This document shows positions 29,433 through 36,683 of a stretch of DNA of 64,000 bases, one piece after another. Location: contig CAVPTO010000003.1 of assembly GCA_963708675.1 (NCBI GenBank), positions 2,790,001 through 2,854,000 on the forward strand. The letters run 5' to 3'. Under the pieces are notes generated by a model, which saw only the letters and a list, made by a program, of their open reading frames with translations, was not told the origin of the DNA and made no database searches. This stretch comes from DATAXP01 sp963708675 (GTDB taxonomy: Bacteria > Planctomycetota > Planctomycetia > Pirellulales > PNKZ01). How positions within the stretch are numbered: position 1 is the stretch's first letter; each line of letters starts with the position of its first letter. A program made the translations under genes and the position numbers.

Positions 29433-30787
29433 TTTTGGGCTCCGTCCTCAAAGCGATTCAGCGCCGTTGCAATATCGTCGTCGGTGTGCGCCGTCGACAG
29501 AAACATCGGTTCGAACTGATTCGGATGGAAGTACACACCTGAGCGTTGAGCGTGATGCTGCAGAGCGATGTAGCGGTCGAAGTCGCAATGTTGGCGAACG
29601 TCCCGATAGTTGGCCAGTTGTTCGACAGGCTGTTTCGTCAACAGCAGCGAAACCAGCGGCCCAAGATGATGCACATGATGCGCGACACCCAGCCGCGACA
29701 TGATCTCGTGCAGGCCGGAGGCCAGTCGATTGCCAAGCTCGTGCAATCGCGCGTAGACCGCCTGCTTGTTCGCAAGCACGTGATCGAGCACCGCCTCGGC
29801 CGCAGCCATCACCACAGCATTGCCGGAATACACGCCGCCATGGAACACTCGTCCCGACACGATGGTCTGCATGATTTCGGCCGAGGCGCCGAATGCCGCA
29901 ACGGGGTAGCCGCCCCCCATCGCTTTCGAGGCGACGGTGATGTCGGGCGTGACGAGGTAATGCTCTTGTGCGCCGCCGGGCGCGACGCGCATGCCGGTGA
30001 TCACTTCATCGAAGATCAGCAGACTGTCATTGTCGCTGACCATCTCGCGCACCGATTGCAGATAGCCATCGCGAGGCAGATTGACGCCGCCATTGCCCAT
30101 CACGGGCTCCATCATCACCGCGGCGATCTCATCACCATGCGCCGCGAAGCATCGTTCGAGTGCATCGAGATCGTTCCACGAAACGCAAACGACATCGGCG
30201 ATCGCGTCGGTCATGCCGTGCGTGCCAGGGATCGCGGGGCCGAAGCCTTCGGCAGGCAACATGTCGAGCGGCGCGTGATAGCGATGAAAGACCGCTTCGC
30301 TCCAGCCGTGATAATGCCCTTCGAAGATCACGAGCTTGCGACGACCGGTGTAGGCGCGGGCCAATCGTATCGCCGAGGCGCAGGCTTCGGTTCCTGAGTT
30401 CGCGAAACGCAGCAGCTCCATGCTCGGGAAAAGTTGCTTGAGCTTCTCGGCCACGCGGATGGTGATCTCCGTCGGAAAGCCGAGTTGGCTGCCGCGCTCA
30501 GAGATCTGTCGCACGACGGCGTCGACGACGGGCTTCGGACGATGGCCCAACAACAGCGGGCCATAGGCCATGTTCAGATCGACGTACTCATTGCCGTCGA
30601 TGTCCCAAAGATGGCCGGCCTCGCCGCGCTCGGCGACGAGCGGGATGTGATAAGGCAGCACACGCATCGTGCTGCTGTCGCCACCGGCGATACTGCGGCG
30701 ACCGCGCTCGAGCATCTGCGACGAGTTGCTAGCAAGCGTGAGGGGAACGACTGACTCGTTGACGGAATCTGTATGAATGGCCGGCAT
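29417..30787 (-). CDS. Class III aminotransferase, glutamate-1-semialdehyde aminomutase-like
   Basis: 456 residues. 'GHLWDIDGNEYVDLNMAYGP', 'LRFANSGTEACASAIRLARA', 'LVIFEGHYHGWSEAV', 'LLIFDEVITGMR' and the PLP-lysine stretch 'VASKAMGGGYPVAAFG' are the standard HemL-like blocks. It is not a likely housekeeping HemL: it sits in the biosynthetic cluster and has a long N-terminal extension (about 35 residues). HemL-like aminotransferases in polyketide and PUFA-type clusters put an amine on an aldehyde or keto group; zeamine and fabclavine pathways are known examples. Here it could aminate the aldehyde released by the thioester-reductase-like SDR (inference). An AT-rich gap with a candidate promoter lies upstream. 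Confidence 0.8.
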   Translation of the reverse strand: MPAIHTDSVNESVVPLTLASNSSQMLERGRRSIAGGDSSTMRVLPYHIPLVAERGEAGHLWDIDGNEYVDLNMAYGPLLLGHRPKPVVDAVVRQISERGSQLGFPTEITIRVAEKLKQLFPSMELLRFANSGTEACASAIRLARAYTGRRKLVIFEGHYHGWSEAVFHRYHAPLDMLPAEGFGPAIPGTHGMTDAIADVVCVSWNDLDALERCFAAHGDEIAAVMMEPVMGNGGVNLPRDGYLQSVREMVSDNDSLLIFDEVITGMRVAPGGAQEHYLVTPDITVASKAMGGGYPVAAFGASAEIMQTIVSGRVFHGGVYSGNAVVMAAAEAVLDHVLANKQAVYARLHELGNRLASGLHEIMSRLGVAHHVHHLGPLVSLLLTKQPVEQLANYRDVRQHCDFDRYIALQHHAQRSGVYFHPNQFEPMFLSTAHTDDDIATALNRFEDGAQKCLLG

Positions 30788-30828
30788 CCCTACCTCTGTA
30801 GAATGCGTGTCCCTTACAAAGTGCCATG

Positions 30829-30855
30829 ATTGTAGCTAGCAATAGAAAATGTCGA
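30829..30855 (-). promoter_or_regulatory. Candidate sigma70-like promoter for the aminotransferase-ligase-acyltransferase-exporter operon
   Basis: On the minus strand TCGACA (30855-30850) and TACAAT (30834-30829) resemble -35 and -10 boxes, but the spacing is 15 bases, shorter than ideal. The region 30790-30930 is clearly AT-richer than the genes around it. The first codon of the aminotransferase is about 40 bases downstream. Confidence 0.3.
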
Positions 30856-30927
30856 GTGGGTTAGTTCGGTAATCTGCCATAAGATTGCCGAATGTTTATA
30901 AAGGGTAAAATAGATAATATGGGATAA

Positions 30928-30950
30928 CTGTGCGTTAAGTTGACGCACAG
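30928..30950 (-). terminator. Hairpin just after the metallo-beta-lactamase gene
   Basis: CTGTGCGT (30928-30935) and ACGCACAG (30943-30950) form an 8-bp stem with a 7-base loop, starting 4 bases past the stop at 30955 in the leftward direction. It lacks a long U-tract. It probably ends or attenuates the KR/MBL transcript before the AT-rich promoter region. Confidence 0.4.
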
Positions 30951-30954
30951 CCGC

Positions 30955-31863
30955 CTAACGTGACTCGACGGCCACGAACTCACGCCCTTTTTGTCGCACG
31001 ATGCGACTCACCGCAAAACGCGGATCATGGTCCCAAATGACCCACCAATCGCTATCAACGGCCTCGCCAAGCAGTTGCATTTTCACGCGTCGCGACTCGG
31101 CGGCATACAAGTCGTAGGCTGTGCACCACATGCGTTTCAAATGCGGGATCGCCGGGCAAAGGTCGCCGGAGAAGAGTGCCCCTTGGCCGGCCGACTCGAT
31201 GACGATCGCCTGGTGGCCTCGTGTGTGACCGCCGGTGTGTCGAGTTCGCAGACCTGGCAAGATTTCAACGTCGTTGCCCGTCAGTATTAGCTGTCCGAAT
31301 GGTTCGATCGAAACGAAATTCGCCGCCGTGTAGCTTCCAGCCAGCTCCGGAGCCTGGCTGACGGCGTCTTCCCATTCGAGGCGATTGATGAAATAGCGCG
31401 CGTTGGGGAATGTCGGCAGCAACCGACGCGCGGCGTCGAACGTCGTCGCGCCGCCGGCGTGGTCCCAATGTAGATGGCTGAAGACGACGGCATCGACGTC
31501 CGACGGCTGCACGCCGTGCGGCGCGAGCAACTGCGGCATCGTGAGGCTCGGTTCGAGCGCATGGGCGCTGCGATCGAGCGGCGCGAGCTTGTCGCCTTGG
31601 CCGACGTCGATGAGCACGGTGTGTTGCTCGTTACGAGCGAGCACAAAGCGAATCGCCACTGGGATGCGGTTGTTGGCGTCGGCCGGCGTGACGTTTTGCC
31701 AAATCGCTTTGGGCACGATTCCGTACATCACGCCGCCGTCGAGCCAGAACCGTCCGGAGGTGATGATGTCGAGCTGCCAATCGCCGACTGTCAATGAGAC
31801 GGTTTGATCGTCGAAGCCTGCGCTCGCGATGTTTTGGCTCGAAGGTGTGGGCGGCTCTCGCAC
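30955..31863 (-). CDS. Metallo-beta-lactamase-fold hydrolase
   Basis: 302 residues; GTG at 31863 is 3 bases after the KR stop, so it is translationally coupled. The binuclear metal motif is complete: 'VFSHLHWDHAGGATTF' (HxHxDH), His in 'HTGGHTRGHQAI', Asp in 'LFSGDLCPAIPHL'. The sequence resembles quorum-quenching lactonase/'MBL fold' proteins. In PKS clusters MBL-fold proteins can act as stand-alone thioesterases or cyclases; here it could hydrolyse a carrier thioester or lactone. This is inference from position; the substrate cannot be read. Confidence 0.75.
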   Translation of the reverse strand: MREPPTPSSQNIASAGFDDQTVSLTVGDWQLDIITSGRFWLDGGVMYGIVPKAIWQNVTPADANNRIPVAIRFVLARNEQHTVLIDVGQGDKLAPLDRSAHALEPSLTMPQLLAPHGVQPSDVDAVVFSHLHWDHAGGATTFDAARRLLPTFPNARYFINRLEWEDAVSQAPELAGSYTAANFVSIEPFGQLILTGNDVEILPGLRTRHTGGHTRGHQAIVIESAGQGALFSGDLCPAIPHLKRMWCTAYDLYAAESRRVKMQLLGEAVDSDWWVIWDHDPRFAVSRIVRQKGREFVAVESR

Positions 31864-31866
31864 GAG

Positions 31867-33714
31867 TTAATCTCCACGATGCCGGTTTGTCGCGAACGAG
31901 CCGTCGTCGATCAACACTTCGCCGCGTGGCAATCCCGCTTCGAGTTCGCTCATGAAATGCTCGACGCCTTCGGCCACCGGCATGAGCTTCGTCTTCAATA
32001 CGTTGCTCAGGCCGACGGCACTGTCGCTGCGCAAAGCCAGGCCGACTTCGCCCCACGATGGCCACGCGATGCAGGTGGTCGCACAATCGGGACGGACGCC
32101 GCGATGCCACGTGCAGAGCTTTGCGAGCATCTCGTTGGCCGCGGCGTAGTCGCTGAGACCGTTGCCTCCGTAGCGCCCACTGATCGAACCAAAGCCGATG
32201 AAGTATCGAAGCGGGTCGTCGCGGGTGAGCGACATCAAGTTCACCGCGCCGGCAACTTTCGCGTCGATGGTCTTCGCCAGGCTCTCACGCTTCAACAGTT
32301 CCAGTCGCCCGGGCCTGCCGTAACCCGCGCCATGCACGACGCCGACGATGGGGCCTGACATTCGTCGAACGTCGTTTAATGTTTGACCCAGCAATACGCG
32401 ATCGGCGACGTCGCACGCATGATAATTGACGTCGATGCCGGCCGATCGCATGCGTTCGAGATTGTTCGCGACCTCGATGTCGTTCTTGACGCGGCTCCAT
32501 TGTTCTTCGGGCGACTTGCATTGTCGCACGGCCTCGCCTACGGTCGAACGCTTGAGATCGGCCAATTCGTCGGGCGAGCAATGTCGCCACGGCGCGTCGG
32601 CGGCGGGGGGCGGGCGACTACCGATGAGATGCAGCTTGAGACCGTATTTGACGCCCAACGCCAGCGCGACTTCCGCCGTCACGCCACGTGCGCCGCCGGT
32701 GATGACCCACGTCGTGCCGCGTTCGATCGGCCGGTGTGGCAACCCATCGAGTCGCTGCTCAACAACGCGGAGCGTTCGCCGTCGCCCGCCAGCGAAACCG
32801 GTTTCGATGTCGCTCCCCTGCTCGGCCAACTCGCGGCAGATGGCTTCCGCCATGAATTGAGGACGATCGGCGGCTGCAAAATCGCAAACCTTCATAAGCG
32901 TCGGCTGGTTGCGTCGGCCGAATTCAACGTCGAGCGCTTTGAGCGCAGCGGCCAACCAACCCCCTTCGGGTGAAACAACCGACCCGTTCGCGCCGAAATC
33001 TCCGCCGAGGCGCGTGGCCGCGAGGATCGTCGTTGGCTCGGCGAGTTGCTCGGCCGAGAGGCGCTGTCGCCATTTTTGCAGAACGAGCAGCGGCAACTCG
33101 AGTCCCTGCGTGCGACGTGTGTTCCACGCTGATACGTCGAGCGGCCGGTCGCTGTCGGCATCGAGCGCCGTGAGCAGGAACACATGCCGCACGGGTGATT
33201 CGACCCGCAACTTCTCGATGGCGGCAAGTGCGCTGTCGATCCCTTCGCTGGGGCGCAGTTGAACGACGCTCGCGTCGCTGCCGAACCTTCGCCGCAGAGC
33301 ATCGGCAACCTGATTGTCGCCGACGATCAACACGCCTCCTTGCGGATGAAAGCTCTTGGACGACGCGATCCTGGCCGGCGCGTCGACGATTTCGAGAATC
33401 GATCGCCGTGCAACGGCCGCTTCGCGTGAATCTTGAGATTCAACGACCACGCTCTCAAGAAAGGCGAGAACCTCGCGCAGGGTGTGCATTTCCTCGGTCG
33501 GCGACAGCAGCGGCTGGCACAACCGTCGCTGCGAGCGACCAAGGCACTCGCGAGTCTCGTCGGGCGTAACGCTCAAATGACGCCGCAAGTCGGCGTCGAG
33601 ATCGAGCAACTCAGGCGGGTAGCCTGTCATCGCGACGAGTTCTTCGACGAGCGTCGCGTGCGCCTTTGTATGCGTAGCAGGTTGCGGCTCGTCGGTCGTT
33701 GCTCGTATGGTCAC
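31867..33714 (-). CDS. Stand-alone polyketide ketoreductase with a degenerate ACP at its N-terminus
   Basis: About 615 residues from GTG 33714; the frame is open for another 170 codons but that part lies antisense-shifted inside the upstream cytochrome gene and has no protein character. Residues 20-95 look like an ACP ('VAMTGYPPELLDLDADL' and 'LREVLAFLESV'), but where functional ACPs have G-I-D-S this one has S-V-T-P, so there is no phosphopantetheine Ser. After that come the KR structural half ('LGGDFGANGSVVSPEGG') and the catalytic half ('WVITGGARGVTAEVALALG', 'GSISGRYGGNGLSDYAAANE'). It closely resembles KR1 and KR2 of the giant synthase, so the cluster has three KRs. It starts 11 bases after the cytochrome-type gene. 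Confidence 0.8.
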   Translation of the reverse strand: MTIRATTDEPQPATHTKAHATLVEELVAMTGYPPELLDLDADLRRHLSVTPDETRECLGRSQRRLCQPLLSPTEEMHTLREVLAFLESVVVESQDSREAAVARRSILEIVDAPARIASSKSFHPQGGVLIVGDNQVADALRRRFGSDASVVQLRPSEGIDSALAAIEKLRVESPVRHVFLLTALDADSDRPLDVSAWNTRRTQGLELPLLVLQKWRQRLSAEQLAEPTTILAATRLGGDFGANGSVVSPEGGWLAAALKALDVEFGRRNQPTLMKVCDFAAADRPQFMAEAICRELAEQGSDIETGFAGGRRRTLRVVEQRLDGLPHRPIERGTTWVITGGARGVTAEVALALGVKYGLKLHLIGSRPPPAADAPWRHCSPDELADLKRSTVGEAVRQCKSPEEQWSRVKNDIEVANNLERMRSAGIDVNYHACDVADRVLLGQTLNDVRRMSGPIVGVVHGAGYGRPGRLELLKRESLAKTIDAKVAGAVNLMSLTRDDPLRYFIGFGSISGRYGGNGLSDYAAANEMLAKLCTWHRGVRPDCATTCIAWPSWGEVGLALRSDSAVGLSNVLKTKLMPVAEGVEHFMSELEAGLPRGEVLIDDGSFATNRHRGD

Positions 33715-33725
33715 GACTGCCTGTT

Positions 33726-36383
33726 CTACTTGGCGAACATGGCGTTTTGAAGGTCGCCGCCCGAAAGAATGTACGCGACGACATCCAAAATCTCGTCCTT
33801 TGTCAGCACGCCGAGCAAGCCGGTCGGCATCGGCGAAACCTTCGACGGCTCCATGCTCGTGACTGTCTTGCGATCGATCGAACGACGCTCGTAGGGGTCG
33901 GCGGCGTTCGTGTTGATCGTGATCGAATCGCCGCTTAGGTTCACGACGACGCCTTGCACCATCTCCTCGTCGTTGATGACGATGACCATCGGCACGAACT
34001 GCTCGTTGATCTCCTTGCTCGGATTGACGATCTGATCGAGCAAGTCGCGTGGCGTGTAACGTCGGCCGGCGCTGGTGAGGTCGGGGCCTGTCATGCCCCC
34101 TTCGTTGCCGAAGCGGTGACACGTAAAGCATCCTGTCGCCGCGAACATCTTGCGGCCATTGGCGAAGTCGCGATGCTTGAGCCCGGTGCTCGCCGCTTGC
34201 ACGAGGTCGTCGAGTTGCCATTCGGTGCGAGTTCGCCCGGCGAAGACCGTCGACAACCCTTCGAGCGGCGACTTGCGGACCGGCTTCTCGTCCAACACTT
34301 CCTTGAGCGCGACCTTGTCGTCGTCGCTCAAGTTGGCAACCGCGTCGGTGCGGATGAACTCGATGAACTTGTCGAAGCTGGCTCCGCCGCGAAAACTGCT
34401 CGCCGCCTTAACAAGCCAACGGAAGTACGCGGTATGCGTGTCCGTCGTCCAGCCGGCCTTGAGCATCCGCAGCGACCGCGCGTACTCGATCTGTTCCTCC
34501 TGCGTCGGAACGGAATCGATCAACGCCACGGCCTTCGCCGCGACGGTCGGCGATTGCAGATACACGAGCGTCTCGCACAGCAACCAGTTCAGCTCTTGGG
34601 CAGGCGGCTGTTGTGATGTGGCCGGGAAAAGTGGATCGAGCTTCGCCGTGAGTCGCGAGATCGTCACGTCGTCTGGACGACCGAACCGCACGAGGACAAT
34701 TTCAAGCGTGCGCAGCGCCGTCAGTTGTTGCTCGGGCTTGAGCTGATTCCAGTCGAGGCGTTCGATCGCCGCGAGCAACCTCGTCTGCAAGGCGGTGTCG
34801 ACGGGTGGATCGGTCGGTTGGCGATGCTGAGGATCGATGCCGCCGATGCGTGCGACGGCCAAGAGCGCTTCAACCTCGCGGTTCGCGTCGGGTTCGGCAA
34901 GCGCTCGTTCCGACCATTCGGCCAACGGCTGATGTTCGATTGCCGTTCGCGCCGCCCAGCGAATGAAGCGATCGGGATGATCGAGATAAGACCACGCCGT
35001 GCTCACCGCTTTCGGATCGTGATGTCCGTGAAAGGCTTCGAGCTGACGCCGAAGACCGGCCAACGGATTGGCGACTTTCGCGGGCATCGACGGAGAGGTC
35101 GATTCCTTGCCGGTGTACGTCACGCGATACAAGCCCGACTGCACCTTGCGGCCACCGATGGCGAAGTACATCGCGCCATCGTCGGGATGAATGATCGCGT
35201 CGGTGATCGGGAGCGGGCCGCCGTAAAGGAATTCCTCTTTGGTGGCGGTGTACGTCGCGCCGTTGGGCGTGAGATGAATCGCGTACAGCTTGCCCCAGCT
35301 CCAATCGAGGATGTACAGGGCCTCTTGGTACTTGGCTGGGAACTTGGCGCCGTAGCCGAACGTCATGCCGGTCGGCGAGCCTGGGCCGATGTTCAGCACC
35401 GGCGGCAAATTGTCTGGGTACCACTCGGGACGTTTGCCAGCTCCGTTGCGCCAGCCGAACTCGCTGCCGCTGACGACGTGACACACGCGCGTCGGCCGAT
35501 ACCACGACGTGTTGAAGTCGTATTCCATGTCGGCGTCGTAGGTGAACAGCTCGCCATCGCGATTGACGGCGGCGTCGAAGATGTTGCGGTAGCCTGATGA
35601 GACGACCTGAACGTCCTTCCCGTCGGGCGACACGCGATAGATGATGCCCCCCGGCGCGAGCACGTCGCGCATGAAGCCGCGACCGTCGGGCATGCGCGGC
35701 AGCAGATGATCTTCGCCCCAACACTGTGGCACGAGCGAAGAGCTAAATGTCGTCGGGCTTGTTCCATTTCCGGTGATGACATAAAGCGCCTTTCCGTCGG
35801 GCGTCGGCACGAGCGCGTGAACGCCGTGGTCTCCGCCGCGTACGTCCATCTTTAGCAACAACTCAACCTTGTCGAGTCGGTCGTCGCCGTCGCTATCCGT
35901 GAGACGATACAAACCGTTCTCGATCACCTTGTCGTAGTCGTTCACCGCGACGTACAGCGCATCGAAAGCCCACACCATGCCGTTGACGGCGCGGATGTCG
36001 GCAGGCACCTTCTCGACCTTCGCGGGATCGAGCGGCTGGCCGGCCGCGGGAGCTTCGAAGCGATACAAGCCGCCGTACTGATCACTGACGATGATGCGGC
36101 CTTTGTTGTCGACACAGAGGTTGACCCATGAGCCCTGTTCGGGTCCGGGCACCGAATACAGTAGTTCGACGCTGAAACCCTTCGCGACTTTGATGCGATC
36201 GACAGGCGTCGCGCGGTTTTCGCCAAGTACGAGACCCGTCGCCTCGGGACGCTGCTTCGCCTTCTTCTCTTTCTTTTTGGGGGCGTCTTCGGCGAGCAAT
36301 GCCGACGCCATGGAGAAGCTGAGAACGATTGCAACCTGTAAGAAGCCAACTGATCGGAGACGACGGCGCACGCTATTCGACAT
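33726..36383 (-). CDS. PVC-type heme-binding protein: beta-propeller + HEAT-like + CxxCH cytochrome domain
   Basis: 885 residues. A signal peptide (VAIVLSFSMASALLAE) is followed by a Lys-rich stretch. Residues about 60-430 form a soluble-dehydrogenase-like propeller ('GLYRLTDSDGDDRLDKVE', 'EALYILDWSWGKLYAIHL'), then an alpha-helical HEAT-like part (about 430-740). The C-terminus is a cytochrome c-like domain with one heme site, 'ATGCFTCHRFGNEG' (C-x-x-C-H), and a typical end ('LTKDEILDVVAYILSGGD'). This family (TIGR02603-like) is expanded in Planctomycetes and probably works in periplasmic sugar oxidation. It is immediately upstream of the KR gene, but a functional link to lipid synthesis is not evident. 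Confidence 0.85.
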   Translation of the reverse strand: MSNSVRRRLRSVGFLQVAIVLSFSMASALLAEDAPKKKEKKAKQRPEATGLVLGENRATPVDRIKVAKGFSVELLYSVPGPEQGSWVNLCVDNKGRIIVSDQYGGLYRFEAPAAGQPLDPAKVEKVPADIRAVNGMVWAFDALYVAVNDYDKVIENGLYRLTDSDGDDRLDKVELLLKMDVRGGDHGVHALVPTPDGKALYVITGNGTSPTTFSSSLVPQCWGEDHLLPRMPDGRGFMRDVLAPGGIIYRVSPDGKDVQVVSSGYRNIFDAAVNRDGELFTYDADMEYDFNTSWYRPTRVCHVVSGSEFGWRNGAGKRPEWYPDNLPPVLNIGPGSPTGMTFGYGAKFPAKYQEALYILDWSWGKLYAIHLTPNGATYTATKEEFLYGGPLPITDAIIHPDDGAMYFAIGGRKVQSGLYRVTYTGKESTSPSMPAKVANPLAGLRRQLEAFHGHHDPKAVSTAWSYLDHPDRFIRWAARTAIEHQPLAEWSERALAEPDANREVEALLAVARIGGIDPQHRQPTDPPVDTALQTRLLAAIERLDWNQLKPEQQLTALRTLEIVLVRFGRPDDVTISRLTAKLDPLFPATSQQPPAQELNWLLCETLVYLQSPTVAAKAVALIDSVPTQEEQIEYARSLRMLKAGWTTDTHTAYFRWLVKAASSFRGGASFDKFIEFIRTDAVANLSDDDKVALKEVLDEKPVRKSPLEGLSTVFAGRTRTEWQLDDLVQAASTGLKHRDFANGRKMFAATGCFTCHRFGNEGGMTGPDLTSAGRRYTPRDLLDQIVNPSKEINEQFVPMVIVINDEEMVQGVVVNLSGDSITINTNAADPYERRSIDRKTVTSMEPSKVSPMPTGLLGVLTKDEILDVVAYILSGGDLQNAMFAK

Positions 36384-36446
36384 GGAGATGCATCCAAGAA
36401 AGGCAGTGTTGAGGCGGTGGGAAATAAGCGGTGGGAGGCTGGCAGG

Positions 36447-36638
36447 CTACAGACGAAACATGGTGCGGGCGTTGTCGCGGTAAATCTTCTGCTGGTCGGC
36501 GACGGGCAGGTTCAATGCTGCGAAGCTATCGATAATAACCTGCGGCTCAACCCAAGGGTGGTCGCTGGCGAAAAGTAATCGATCCAATGGCGAGTCGTTC
36601 GGTGTAATGTCGCCCAGTGTAATGTCGCTGTGCGGTGA
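36447..36638 (-). pseudogene. C-terminal remnant of an amidohydrolase-2 family protein
   Basis: The minus strand between 36638 and the TAG at 36447-36449 reads 63 codons, ending 'RLLFASDHPWVEPQVI' and 'IYRDNARTMFRL'. That is the usual end of TIM-barrel amidohydrolases (Asp in 'ASDHPW', then the 'I..NA..L' tail). An in-frame TAA at 36639-36641 stops it upstream, and nothing else of the enzyme is nearby. A short tandem copy, GTGTAATGTCGC, occurs twice around 36602-36627 near the break. Best read as a decayed gene end left by a deletion. Confidence 0.6.
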
Positions 36639-36683
36639 TTAGAATGCACGCACCCGCCCGCATCCCTCCGTTTGGATTCACGC

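Noticed and set aside
29417..30787. Housekeeping hemL for tetrapyrrole synthesis
   Set aside because: The PLP motifs fit the family, but the gene is in a biosynthetic operon and has an N-terminal extension; a secondary-metabolism role is more likely, though not proven.
33720..34221. N-terminal 170 codons of the long frame ending at 31867
   Set aside because: This part lies within the cytochrome gene in another frame and is Arg-rich nonsense; the KR protein starts near GTG 33714.
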